From: an uncultured Lachnospiraceae bacterium
GTDB lineage: Bacteria; Bacillota; Clostridia; Lachnospirales; Lachnospiraceae
Length of the DNA: 64,000 bases
Assembly (NCBI GenBank): GCA_910577175.1
Contig: CAJTLU010000002.1
Span: 1-64,000, forward strand
Direction: 5' to 3'
Numbering within the stretch: position 1 is the stretch's first letter; every line of letters begins with the position of its first letter. Under the pieces are notes generated by a model that ran no database searches, had not been told where the DNA came from, and saw only the letters and a list, made by a program, of their open reading frames with translations. Position numbers and translations under genes: made by a program. Below are positions 52,398-60,328 of the stretch, in pieces.

Positions 52398-52601
52398 GAA
52401 GTCCTGGAAAGATGGAGTATACGGCATCTGATTTTTGCAGGCGCGAACACTCCACCGGACTTCCTCCAAGTACCGCTAAGCTGCTCAGGGCGTCTTCGCG
52501 CCTAAGCAGTACTAAGAGGCGATTCCGGCTCCGCTAAAAACCGCGGTCCTTCGGACAAATGCAAAAATAAGATGCCGTATACTCCATCTTTCCGGGACTT
52601 C
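52398..52601. repeat. Palindromic repeat element, full copy A
   Basis: Two 42-nt arms (52398-52439 and 52560-52601) are complementary at 40 positions. They enclose a 120-bp core with internal hairpins, including AGTAC..CTGCT..AGGGCG/CGCCT..AGCAG..TACT, an outer pairing CCGGA/TCCGG and CCTC/GAGG, and a small GTCCTTCGGAC loop. No coding sequence fits. The core is shared with 60040-60156 and in part with 56168-56250. The arms' inner ends read TTTTGCA and TGCAAAA, as in copy C, while the outer arm sequences differ from copy C. It fills the gap between the phospholipase-like gene and rarA. Confidence 0.8.
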
Positions 52602-52706
52602 TCTGTTTCTCCCTCTGCTTTTTAAAAATCAGTAAGTATTGGCATAAAGCACTTCATGTTATTATCTTAAGGTCAGACCACAATCATTTGACAATAACAA
52701 CCATCA

Positions 52707-52735
52707 TTGCTTTTTTGGAAAAGGTTGTATATAAT
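52707..52735 (+). promoter_or_regulatory. Promoter of the rarA gene
   Basis: TTGCTT (52707-52712), 17 bp, TATAAT (52730-52735). An upstream TTGACA at 52688 is 36 bp away from this -10 box and cannot pair with it. Confidence 0.65.
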
Positions 52736-52783
52736 AATAATGGAATTATTTTGCACCGGGCAGAGATGGCAGGAGGAAAGGGC

Positions 52784-54106
52784 ATGGATTTGTTTGAATA
52801 CATGCGGGCGGAAAACTCGAAAAAGGAGTCCCCGCTTGCGGCAAGGTTAAGACCGCGGACGTTGGAGGAAGTGGTGGGCCAAGAACATATTTTAGGCGAA
52901 GGAAAGCTTCTTTCCAGGGCAATCCGGGCGGACAAGCTTGGCTCTGTAATTTTTTACGGTCCGCCGGGAACAGGGAAGACGACGCTTGCACAGGTCATTG
53001 CCCATACGACCAGCTCTGAGTTTACGCAGCTGAACGCGACGGTTGCCGGGAAGAAGGATATGGAGGAGGTCGTTGCAAAGGCAAAGGAGCTCCTTGGAAT
53101 GTATGGGAAAAAGACGATTCTGTTTGTAGATGAGATTCATCGCTTTAATAAAAGCCAGCAGGATTATCTGCTTCCGTTTGTGGAGGACGGAACAGTGTCC
53201 TTAATCGGTGCCACGACGGAGAACCCTTATTTTGAGGTCAACGGGGCATTAATTTCCCGTTCGGTAATTTTTGAGTTAAAGCCGTTGTCTGTAGAAAGCA
53301 TCAGACAGCTTTTGCACCGTGCCCTTACGGATACGGAGCGGGGGCTCGGCTCCTATAAGGCAGAGGCAGAGCCGGAGGCGCTTGCCTTTCTTGCGGATGT
53401 GGCAAACGGGGATGCAAGGACTGCATTAAATGCCATAGAGCTTGGTGTGCTGACAACGGAGCGCAGTCCGGACGGACTGATTCATATTACGAAAGAGGTG
53501 GCGTCTGACTGTATCCAGAAGCGCGTTTTACGGTATGACAAAAATGGCGATAATCATTATGACAATATTTCTGCATTTATCAAAAGCATGCGGGGCTCTG
53601 ACCCGGATGCGGCAGTGTATTACCTTGCCAAAATGCTTTATGCGGGAGAGGAGCCGGCGTTTGTTGCCAGACGGATTATGATTTGTGCGGCGGAGGATGT
53701 GTCAAATGCGGACCCGCAGGCACTGGTCGTTGCGACGAGCGCGTCTCTTGCGGCGGAGCGCCTTGGCATGCCGGAAGCACAGATTGTGCTGGCACAGGCG
53801 GCAGCTTATGTTGCCTGCGCACCGAAGAGCAATTCGGCGGTCAGTGCCATTTCAAAGGCGATGGATTATGTGGCAACCCATAAAACGGAACCGGTTCCGG
53901 CACATCTGATGGATTCCCACTATAAGGGTGCAGCTAAGCTCGGACACGGGCTCGGATATCAGTATGCGCATTCCTTTCCGAACCACTATGTGGAACAGCA
54001 GTATCTGCCGGATGGCGTTACAGGAGAGCGTTTTTACGAACCGACAGAGCAGGGCTACGAAAAGACGCAGAAGGAATGGCTGGAGTTCTTAAAAAAGAAA
54101 TGCTAA
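52784..54106 (+). CDS. rarA: Replication-associated recombination ATPase RarA (MgsA)
   Basis: A 440-residue AAA+ ATPase related to clamp-loader subunits and acting at stalled replication forks. It begins with the family phrase PLAARLRPRTLEEVVGQEH. Walker A is GPPGTGKTTLAQ, Walker B is LFVDEIHRFNKSQQD, sensor 1 is LIGATTENPYFEVN, and the C-terminal tetramerisation region includes GSDPDAAVYYLAKML and YKGAAKLGHG. The ATG at 52784 has AGGAGG 7 nt upstream and lies after the promoter. In-frame ATGs from 52688 would be upstream of the predicted transcript start. Confidence 0.94.
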   Translation: MDLFEYMRAENSKKESPLAARLRPRTLEEVVGQEHILGEGKLLSRAIRADKLGSVIFYGPPGTGKTTLAQVIAHTTSSEFTQLNATVAGKKDMEEVVAKAKELLGMYGKKTILFVDEIHRFNKSQQDYLLPFVEDGTVSLIGATTENPYFEVNGALISRSVIFELKPLSVESIRQLLHRALTDTERGLGSYKAEAEPEALAFLADVANGDARTALNAIELGVLTTERSPDGLIHITKEVASDCIQKRVLRYDKNGDNHYDNISAFIKSMRGSDPDAAVYYLAKMLYAGEEPAFVARRIMICAAEDVSNADPQALVVATSASLAAERLGMPEAQIVLAQAAAYVACAPKSNSAVSAISKAMDYVATHKTEPVPAHLMDSHYKGAAKLGHGLGYQYAHSFPNHYVEQQYLPDGVTGERFYEPTEQGYEKTQKEWLEFLKKKC

Positions 54107-54116
54107 GGAGGATGGA

Positions 54117-54521
54117 ATGAAAAAAAAGATAACCTTCCGGCAGATTGTGGCGGTGTGCGGGATTATCCTGCTAGTAGGAATGTACGGAATGAGCCTTGTA
54201 TCTGCCTGTCTGGCAAGACCGGAGGCAGCGGATTTGTTTCTGGCAAGTCTTTCCCTGACCGTTCTGATTCCGATTCTTTTGTATGTATTGCTGATGTTTT
54301 CCCGCCTGTCAAAAGGGGACGGGGAGCAGGGAAAGAGCATGAAGTATTCGGAATTACGCAAGTATAATAAGCGTATGAAGAACGGGGAAGACCCGGAGAC
54401 ACTTGCAAAAGAGATTGAAGAAAGGTACGGCGGGGAGGAAACCAAAGCAGAAGAGGAAAACGAAGCAGAAAAAGAAGAGAATCCGGTGAAGAAAGAGGAG
54501 CTGGAAAAGGAAGAAAAATAA
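54117..54521 (+). CDS. Small two-helix membrane protein of unknown function
   Basis: A 134-residue protein. Helices at about residues 10-31 and 42-64 are followed by a charged cytoplasmic tail whose last ~40 residues are almost entirely glutamate and lysine. I do not recognise a family; it resembles short hypothetical membrane proteins in clostridial genomes. It starts 10 nt after rarA with AAGGAGG as ribosome site, so it is probably cotranscribed with rarA. Nothing else hints at its role. Confidence 0.75.
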   Translation: MKKKITFRQIVAVCGIILLVGMYGMSLVSACLARPEAADLFLASLSLTVLIPILLYVLLMFSRLSKGDGEQGKSMKYSELRKYNKRMKNGEDPETLAKEIEERYGGEETKAEEENEAEKEENPVKKEELEKEEK

Positions 54522-54676
54522 AAGAAGAGTGAAAAAGAGAGGAGGGGTACAGTGGTTCTTTGTATTGGAGGAACTCCATGCAGGGTCTGAACGGACGGAC
54601 GGCATGGAGAAGGAGATGTAATTTGTCCGGCGGCCTTGCAATCTGATTTATGATAAGCAAAAAGGAGCAAGGTCTG

Positions 54677-56002
54677 ATGAAAACAAAATTATATGAATTA
54701 AAGCCGTTTTTGATTCTTTGGGTTACGCAGTCGTTTTCTGCACTGGGAAGCGCGATGACGAATTTCGCGCTTGTCATATGGCTGTATGAAAGGAGCGGCT
54801 CGGCGACGACAACGGCGCTGTTGACGGTGTGCTCGTATGCACCGTATGTTGTATTGAGCATTTTTGCAGGAGCCGTCAGCGACCGCTGGGATAAGAAAAA
54901 GATTATGCTTGTCTGTGACAGCTTTGCAGCGCTTTGTACGGTCTGTGTACTGGTGCTTCTTTGCACTGACAGCCTTTCAGTATGGCATCTGTATGTACTG
55001 AACGCGTTCAACGGGCTGATGAATTCTATCCAGCAGCCTGCCTCAGATGTGGCGGTGACGTTGCTGACGCCAAAGAAATATTACCAGAAGACAAGCGGAA
55101 TGCGCTCATTTTCCAATTCGCTTGTCACTATTTTAACGCCTGTCCTGGCAACGTCAGCGGTTGTGCTTTTTGGATTGGAGGCAGTCATTTTCTTTGATTT
55201 GTTTACCTTTGCCGTGGCATTTTTGTCGCTGTTATTGTGGGTTCAGGTACCAAAGGCAGGAGAACGGGAGAAACGGGAGGAAGGTCTGCTGCGTGCGGCA
55301 GGGAAGGGACTTTCCTATTTGAAGGAAAACAAAGGCATATTGTGGCTGATTCTGTTTCTGGCAGCCATCAATCTGATTGCTTCCGTGTATTCTGCGGCGC
55401 TTCCAGCCATGCTTTTGTCGCGGGAAAACGGCGGAGAGACGGTACTTGGCATCGTAAATGCCTGTACGGGTCTGGCAACGCTTGCAGGGAGCGTTCTGGT
55501 GACGCTGGCTCCCGCGCCGAAAAACCGCGTCAGGGTCATCTGTAATGCCCTTCTTATTTCCATGAGTACGGAAAATTTTTTGCTCGCATTCGGGAAAACG
55601 CCGTTCGTATGGTGTACCGGCGCGTTTCTGGGCTGGTTTTTCATTCCGCTTATGAATGCCAATATGGACGTGGTTTTCCGGACGGAAATTCCTGCCCCGA
55701 TGCAGGGGCGGGTATATTCTGCGCGGAATACGCTGCAGTTTTTTACGATTCCGGCAGGGTATTTTCTTGGCGGGCTTCTGGTGGACAGGGTATTTGAGCC
55801 GTTGATGGCGGGAGCATTTGCGGATACCGTGCCTGTATGGCTGTTCGGAACAGGGAAGGGCTCCGGGGCGGCAGTCCTGTTTTTCGTGATAGGGCTTGCC
55901 GGTGTCGCGGTCTGTCTGATTTTCCGCAGAAATAAACATATCCGCAGCTTCGGGAGGACTCTGGAGCAAGGAAAGGGAAGCCCTGGCACAGGGCGGCGTT
56001 AA
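54677..56002 (+). CDS. Major facilitator superfamily transporter (MFS_3 / EntS-like)
   Basis: A 441-residue transporter with about twelve hydrophobic segments. The loop 2-3 motif appears as SDRWDKKKIM, and an NAFNGLMNSIQQPASDVAV stretch resembles the EntS/macrolide-efflux branch of the superfamily. It probably exports a small hydrophobic compound or siderophore-like molecule; the substrate is unknown. The ATG at 54677 is used because AAAGGAG lies 9 nt upstream; the in-frame ATG at 54650 has a poor site. The 155-nt gap before it holds only a TCCATGC/GCATGGA hairpin. Confidence 0.85.
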   Translation: MKTKLYELKPFLILWVTQSFSALGSAMTNFALVIWLYERSGSATTTALLTVCSYAPYVVLSIFAGAVSDRWDKKKIMLVCDSFAALCTVCVLVLLCTDSLSVWHLYVLNAFNGLMNSIQQPASDVAVTLLTPKKYYQKTSGMRSFSNSLVTILTPVLATSAVVLFGLEAVIFFDLFTFAVAFLSLLLWVQVPKAGEREKREEGLLRAAGKGLSYLKENKGILWLILFLAAINLIASVYSAALPAMLLSRENGGETVLGIVNACTGLATLAGSVLVTLAPAPKNRVRVICNALLISMSTENFLLAFGKTPFVWCTGAFLGWFFIPLMNANMDVVFRTEIPAPMQGRVYSARNTLQFFTIPAGYFLGGLLVDRVFEPLMAGAFADTVPVWLFGTGKGSGAAVLFFVIGLAGVAVCLIFRRNKHIRSFGRTLEQGKGSPGTGRR

Positions 56003-56076
56003 GAGGTGCTGCGGATGCTGTGACTGTGAGTATGGAAAGACGCTCACCCTTACGGTAGAAAGAGTTTCCCAGCCTG

Positions 56077-56110
56077 TAAAAAAGGGGCTGTCGCTTCGTG
56101 CGGCAGCCCC
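56077..56110 (-). terminator. Terminator of the HlyC/CorC gene on the minus strand
   Basis: Read on the minus strand, GGGGCTGCCGC and GCGACAGCCCC form a stem followed by TTTTTT. It lies 150 nt beyond the minus-strand stop. It may also stop readthrough from the MFS gene, though the T-run exists only on the minus strand. Confidence 0.82.
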
Positions 56111-56160
56111 GGCTTACAAGCGGAGAGTATCTTTTGCTGTAAAGGGAAATACGGTTGTCC

Positions 56161-56250
56161 TATTTTGGCATGCGGGATGCTTCACCGGACGTCCTCCAGT
56201 ACTGCTAAGCTGTTCGGGTGCGTCCTGGCGCCTAAACGGTACGAATAAGC
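56161..56250. repeat. Palindromic repeat element, truncated copy B
   Basis: Matches the inner end of the left arm and the first ~80 bp of the core of copies A and C: TTTTGGCATGCGGG, TTCACCGGACGTCCTCC, GCTAAGCTGTTCGG and GGCGCCTAAACGG. The right half of the core and the right arm are absent; the HlyC/CorC coding region begins at once. Base changes in the inner hairpin (CTGTT/AACGG against CTGCT/AGCAG in copy A) keep pairing. Confidence 0.72.
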
Positions 56251-56261
56251 TGTCATCACGC

Positions 56262-57554
56262 CTATTCGTCTTCTTCCGTCTCCTCCGGTACATAGTCCGG
56301 GTCGATTTTGATATGAATCTTGTCAATACGGTTTTTGTCTACCTTGTCTACTGTGTAGGTGACGCCGCAGTCAGTTAAGGTCTCGCCCTCTGACGGCAGG
56401 TGGTCAAGCAGATAGATAACATGGCCGGCAATGGAATCGTAGTCGTCAGAGGCGAGGGAAAGCCCGAGTACCTCGTTGATTTCATCCAGCTTTGCCGAGC
56501 CGTCTGCAATATATTCGTTTTCGCCGACCGCCGTTATCACGTCTTCTTCGTCTTCGTCGTATTCATCGCGGATTTCGCCGACAATTTCTTCAATCAGGTC
56601 CTCTAAGGTAATCAGACCAGCGGTGGCTCCGTACTCATCCAGTACGATTGCAAGGGAAATGGACTCCTTTCGCATTTCTCTTAATAATTCAGAAGTTTTC
56701 TTATATTCATAAGTGAAGTAAGGTTCACGCAAATAGTCTGCAAGGTGGAAATCCTCTTTGTTTCCACGGTAAAAGAAAATGTCCTTCAGGTTTACGATAC
56801 CGATGACGTTATCACTGGTCTCATGGTAAACCGGCAGGCGGGTATACATATTTGCCTCAAACGCCTCTACCAAACGGTCATAATCAAAAGTATCCTCGGC
56901 AAAATCCATATCGATGCGCGGCACCATAATGTCACGGGCGAGGGAATCGCCGAAGTCCACTACGTTATTAATCATTTCACGTTCTTCACTTTCAATCACG
57001 CCTTCCTCATGGCTTACATCAACGATAGTCAGAAGCTCGTTTTCTGTAATGGCAGCCGCTTTTTTAGAAGGGTCGATACGGAACAGTAAAAGCAGTCCGA
57101 GAGAAATTCTGTTCATAAAAAAGATAACCGGAGTCAGCAGCTTTGTAATGAAAAGAACAAAAGGTGCATAAACCAAGGCTAGCTTTTCGTTGTAAATCGT
57201 AGCTAGTGTCTTCGGGGTGATTTCACCAAAAATTAAAATGAGAAGTGTCAGAATACCGGTTGCAATACCTGTGCCGTAGCTGGATTTGAAATGATTGATA
57301 GCCAGCGTAGTGGTAAGGGAGGATGCCGATAGATTGACAATGTTATTGCCAATCAGGATTGCACTAATCATTTTGGAAGGCTCCTCAATCAGTTTTGCAA
57401 CGGTTTTTGCACTGCGTTTTCCCTCCTCCGCAAGACTTCGGATTCGAATCTTATTTACGGTGGTAAGGGCAGTTTCCGCAGAAGAAAACATTGCTGAAAG
57501 CAATAATAGAATTAGCAGCACGATTATCTGTGCTATGGGGTCCAAAAAAATCAT
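56262..57554 (-). CDS. HlyC/CorC (CNNM) family membrane protein
   Basis: A ~430-residue protein. The N-terminal DUF21/CNNM region (to about residue 185) has four hydrophobic segments and SSAETALTTVNKIRIRS. A CBS pair follows (IMVPRIDMDF to VLDEYGATAGLITLEDLIEE), then a CorC_HlyC domain ending in YVPEETEEDE. These proteins act in magnesium or cobalt transport. The ATG at 57554 is only 0-1 nt from AAAGGAG, so the TTG at 57545, with 8-nt spacing, may be the true start. Starts further upstream would lie before the promoter. It is the only minus-strand gene in the second half of the window. Confidence 0.88.
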   Translation of the reverse strand: MIFLDPIAQIIVLLILLLLSAMFSSAETALTTVNKIRIRSLAEEGKRSAKTVAKLIEEPSKMISAILIGNNIVNLSASSLTTTLAINHFKSSYGTGIATGILTLLILIFGEITPKTLATIYNEKLALVYAPFVLFITKLLTPVIFFMNRISLGLLLLFRIDPSKKAAAITENELLTIVDVSHEEGVIESEEREMINNVVDFGDSLARDIMVPRIDMDFAEDTFDYDRLVEAFEANMYTRLPVYHETSDNVIGIVNLKDIFFYRGNKEDFHLADYLREPYFTYEYKKTSELLREMRKESISLAIVLDEYGATAGLITLEDLIEEIVGEIRDEYDEDEEDVITAVGENEYIADGSAKLDEINEVLGLSLASDDYDSIAGHVIYLLDHLPSEGETLTDCGVTYTVDKVDKNRIDKIHIKIDPDYVPEETEEDE

Positions 57555-57579
57555 CTCCTTTTTTATGTATAGTATTTTT

Positions 57580-57608
57580 ATAATAGCATGGATTGAAGAA
57601 ACTGTCAA
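57580..57608 (-). promoter_or_regulatory. Promoter of the HlyC/CorC gene
   Basis: On the minus strand: TTGACA (57608-57603), 17 bp, TATTAT (57585-57580). The expected start site is about 20 nt before the gene start. Confidence 0.82.
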
Positions 57609-57677
57609 TAGGCGGGAAATTTGAGCTTACACATCTTAGATAGCTTATGAATCTTTGCGTCTAAGAGAGGAAAATGC

Positions 57678-57706
57678 TTGTACCTTTCAGAAGGATATGT
57701 TATACT
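57678..57706 (+). promoter_or_regulatory. Promoter of the DUF6273 lipoprotein pair
   Basis: TTGTAC (57678-57683), 17 bp, TATACT (57701-57706). It is divergent from the HlyC/CorC promoter about 70 bp away. Confidence 0.65.
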
Positions 57707-57814
57707 TAATGTAGAAGAGGGAAAGCCATAAAAGCGGCTTTGTTACCTGGATAATCATTAATTGGTTTTGCATTTTACAGAGGAGGATACTCTGTGGAAA
57801 AGAGAGGGGACATT

Positions 57815-58804
57815 ATGACAAAGAACAACAGGAGAAAGAAGTATAATATCAGCGGAAAGCGGTATATCCGCGCATGCCTGCTGATTGTAACAATGCTTTT
57901 GATTGCCACGGCGGCGGGTTGCTCCCGGAAGCCGTCGGAGGAGGAAATAGAACCGACGAAGGGAGTGACGGAAGCATTGACGCCAGAGCCGACTGCAACA
58001 CCGGAGCCGACTGCAACACCGGAGCCGACTGTAACACCAGAGCCGACCGCAACACCGGAGCCAACCGTAACGCCAGAGCCGACGAAGACCCAGACACAGG
58101 ATCCCTCCGGAACGGCATTTATCTCGTCCGGCATTAGCGGGCACGTGCACTTTACCGGAAATACAGTGGAACTCTCCGAGGCCGGAATCGGTGATACGGT
58201 ACGCTTTGGAAGCTACGAACAGGATAATGACACGGACAACGGAGCGGAAGACATCGAGTGGCTCGTATTGGATAAACAGGATGGGAAGCTGTTGTTGATC
58301 AGTAAGGATGCCTTGGATGCAAAGCCTTACCATGAAGAATATATAGATGTGACCTGGGAGACGTGTACGCTGCGCGGATGGCTGAACGATACGTTCTATA
58401 ACACTGCGTTCAGTACAGAGGAACAGGAGCGTATTGTAACGACCAAGGTGAAAAACGAGGACAATCTGGATTACGGGACCGAAGGGGGGAACGATACAGA
58501 GGATAAGATATTCCTTCTTAGTACCGAGGAGGTACAAGGGTACTTTGACTTTTCTATGACTGCAGTGGATCCTGCACGTCAGACAAGGGTGACGGCGTAC
58601 GCCAAGGCGCAGGGAGGATTTGTCGATAACAGTGACGGTAACATATATTCTGGGAACGGCTGGTGGTGGTTGCGCACACCGGGCTATATTAATAAAGGTG
58701 CTGCGTACGTTGCCGCCCATGGCATTGTCAGCAGCAATGGTATCAGTGTGTCACACTTCGAATATGTGATTCGGCCCGTTTTCTGGCTGAATCTGGAGCC
58801 TTAG
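57815..58804 (+). CDS. DUF6273 lipoprotein with TPEPTx repeats (copy 1)
   Basis: A secreted lipoprotein. An N-terminal signal helix ends in a lipobox with the cysteine in ATAAGC. A linker of six TPEPTA/V/K repeats, which should extend across the cell wall, leads to a ~220-residue DUF6273 domain. That domain has FGSYEQDND, IEWLVLDKQDGKLLLIS, TLRGWLNDTFYNTAF, GNGWWWLRTPG and VIRPVFWLN. The function of the domain is unknown; its tryptophan-rich end hints at carbohydrate or surface binding. The ATG at 57815 matches the second copy's best start. A GTG at 57794 with AGGAGG upstream is an alternative. The neighbour at 58879 is a paralogue. Confidence 0.82.
   Translation: MTKNNRRKKYNISGKRYIRACLLIVTMLLIATAAGCSRKPSEEEIEPTKGVTEALTPEPTATPEPTATPEPTVTPEPTATPEPTVTPEPTKTQTQDPSGTAFISSGISGHVHFTGNTVELSEAGIGDTVRFGSYEQDNDTDNGAEDIEWLVLDKQDGKLLLISKDALDAKPYHEEYIDVTWETCTLRGWLNDTFYNTAFSTEEQERIVTTKVKNEDNLDYGTEGGNDTEDKIFLLSTEEVQGYFDFSMTAVDPARQTRVTAYAKAQGGFVDNSDGNIYSGNGWWWLRTPGYINKGAAYVAAHGIVSSNGISVSHFEYVIRPVFWLNLEP
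57980..58087 (+). repeat. Six 18-bp repeats encoding TPEPTA/V/K
   Basis: Six contiguous 18-bp units with few differences encode the proline-rich linker of the lipoprotein. The frame is preserved at any copy number. The paralogue at 58879 has only a short linker, so the array expanded or shrank after duplication. Confidence 0.9.
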
Positions 58805-58878
58805 TTGAGGGGATGCTGTAATCTTATCAGAATTATTTTTACAGAGCAGGATATCCTGTGGAAAAGAGAGGAGGCATT

Positions 58879-59790
58879 ATGACAAAGAACAACAGGAGAA
58901 AGAAGCATAGTATCAGCGGAAAGCGGTATATCTGCGCATGCCTGTTGATTGTAACAATGCTTTTGATTGCCACAGCGGCGGGTTGCTCCCGGAAGCCATC
59001 GGAGAAGGAAATAGAACCGACGGAGGGAGTGACGGAATCATTGACGCCGAAGCCAACCGAAACATCAGAGCTGACCAAGACGCCGGACACCCCTGGTATG
59101 GTGTTTACCCCGTCCGGCATTAGCGGGCGCGTGACCTTTACCGGGAACACAGTAGAAGTCTCCGAAGCCGGAATCGGTGATACGGTACAGTTTGGAAGTT
59201 ACGAACAGGACCATGATACGGACAACGGAGCGGAAGCCATTGAGTGGCTCGTACTGGATAAGCAGGACGGGAAGCTTTTGCTGCTCAGCAAGGCCGGGTT
59301 AAAGGTGAAGACTTACAATGACGAATATGCAGAGGTGACCTGGGAAACGTGTACGTTGCGTGGATGGCTGAACGATACATTCTATAACACTGCGTTTGGT
59401 ACGGCAGAGCAGGAGCGTATCGTAACGGCTAAAGTGAAAACTGAGGATAATCCGGAGTCTGGAACCGAAGGCGGGAATAATACGGAGGATAAGATATTTC
59501 TTCTTAGTGCCGAGGAGGTACTGGGGTACTTCAATGCGAACGACCTTGCGCGCAGGGCAAAGGTGACAGCGTATGCCCAGGCATATGGAGGAACGGTCTG
59601 GGACCTCCTCGATTCCGAATTTGCCGGCACTATAGGGAACGGCTGGTGGTGGCTGCGCACGCCGGGCAATAATGGTAATGGCTCCGTTGCTGTAGTTACC
59701 CCCAATGGAGTCATCGACTACAATGGCTATAAGGTAGACTTCTTCGGCAAGGTGATTCGTCCTGCTTTCTGGTTAAATCCGGAGCCTTAA
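58879..59790 (+). CDS. DUF6273 lipoprotein, short linker (copy 2)
   Basis: A close paralogue of the preceding gene; both the signal region and DUF6273 domain align almost residue for residue at the start. The lipobox cysteine is again in ATAAGC. The linker is short (TPKPTETSELTKT) instead of TPEPT repeats. The domain retains FGSYEQDHD, IEWLVLDKQDGKLLLLS, TLRGWLNDTFYNTAF and NGWWWLRTPG. The most variable part lies near the end, just after the WWWLRTPG motif. GAGGAGG is 4 nt before the ATG at 58879; a GTG at 58858 is less well supported. The duplicated upstream 30 bp show that the duplication included the ribosome site. Confidence 0.82.
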   Translation: MTKNNRRKKHSISGKRYICACLLIVTMLLIATAAGCSRKPSEKEIEPTEGVTESLTPKPTETSELTKTPDTPGMVFTPSGISGRVTFTGNTVEVSEAGIGDTVQFGSYEQDHDTDNGAEAIEWLVLDKQDGKLLLLSKAGLKVKTYNDEYAEVTWETCTLRGWLNDTFYNTAFGTAEQERIVTAKVKTEDNPESGTEGGNNTEDKIFLLSAEEVLGYFNANDLARRAKVTAYAQAYGGTVWDLLDSEFAGTIGNGWWWLRTPGNNGNGSVAVVTPNGVIDYNGYKVDFFGKVIRPAFWLNPEP

Positions 59791-59858
59791 TCTATAGTTG
59801 CGTCACAGTATGGTGAAGCAATTTATAGCAGCGCGCCAGGGTGTATCCTATAATCTTA

Positions 59859-59917
59859 CCGGACGGTAGAGCCGTCCGGGGCAACAGCCGCCCGTCAGGG
59901 CGGCTGAAATTTTTTCT
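59859..59917 (+). terminator. Tandem hairpins ending the lipoprotein operon
   Basis: CCGGACGG/CCGTCCGG (59859-59879) is followed by CAGCCGCCC/GGGCGGCTG and AAATTTTTTC (59885-59917). The second is a textbook terminator. Confidence 0.9.
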
Positions 59918-59972
59918 TTTGAATTTCTATAGTTTGTACGTCGCTTTAAGTTCCGGAAAAAAGCGCAGTTTT

Positions 59973-60225
59973 CTCTTGAGTTTCCGCATTTTGCGTACCC
60001 CCTTATGTCCCAAAGACTGTGCAATAGCGTAATTTTGCATGCGTGGGCGCTACACCGGACTTCCTCTAAGAGCTGCTAAGCCGCTCGGTGGCGTCCTCGC
60101 GGGAAAGCATCTAAGAGGCGATTCCGGTTCCGCTAACCGTAAGTCCTTCGGACAAATGCAAAATTATGCTGTTGTATCGTCTCAGGGACTTTCCGTGATT
60201 GCTAAAAAATGCGGAAACTCAAGAG
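59973..60225. repeat. Palindromic repeat element, full copy C
   Basis: The outer arms CTCTTGAGTTTCCGCATTTT (59973-59992) and the complementary block at 60206-60225 match perfectly over 20 nt. The middle of the arms is diverged but still partly paired, and the inner ends AATTTTGCA/TGCAAAATT are perfect. The 117-bp core (60040-60156) shares ACCGGACTTCCTCYAAG, CTAAGAGGCGATTCCGG, TCCGCTAA and GTCCTTCGGACAAA with copy A. No coding sequence fits. It separates the lipoprotein terminator from the yicC promoter. Confidence 0.78.
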
Positions 60226-60234
60226 TTTTCTTGC

Positions 60235-60263
60235 TTGACTTTTTTGTATCTACATTATATAAT
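60235..60263 (+). promoter_or_regulatory. Promoter of the yicC-remA-rpoZ-lepB operon
   Basis: TTGACT (60235-60240), 17 bp, TATAAT (60258-60263). It begins 9 nt after the right arm of copy C. Confidence 0.85.
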
Positions 60264-60328
60264 TAGCTGATATGGCAAGAGGAGCTGTTGCGAATCCTTA
60301 AGAATCAGCCCCCTGGAAAGGAGCCGTC

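Noticed and set aside
52688..52735. TTGACA at 52688 as the -35 box for rarA
   Set aside because: It is 36 bp from TATAAT at 52730. TTGCTT at 52707 has the correct 17-bp spacing.
52398..60225. Insertion sequence with a transposase
   Set aside because: None of the palindromic copies contains a coding frame, and no transposase gene is present in the window.
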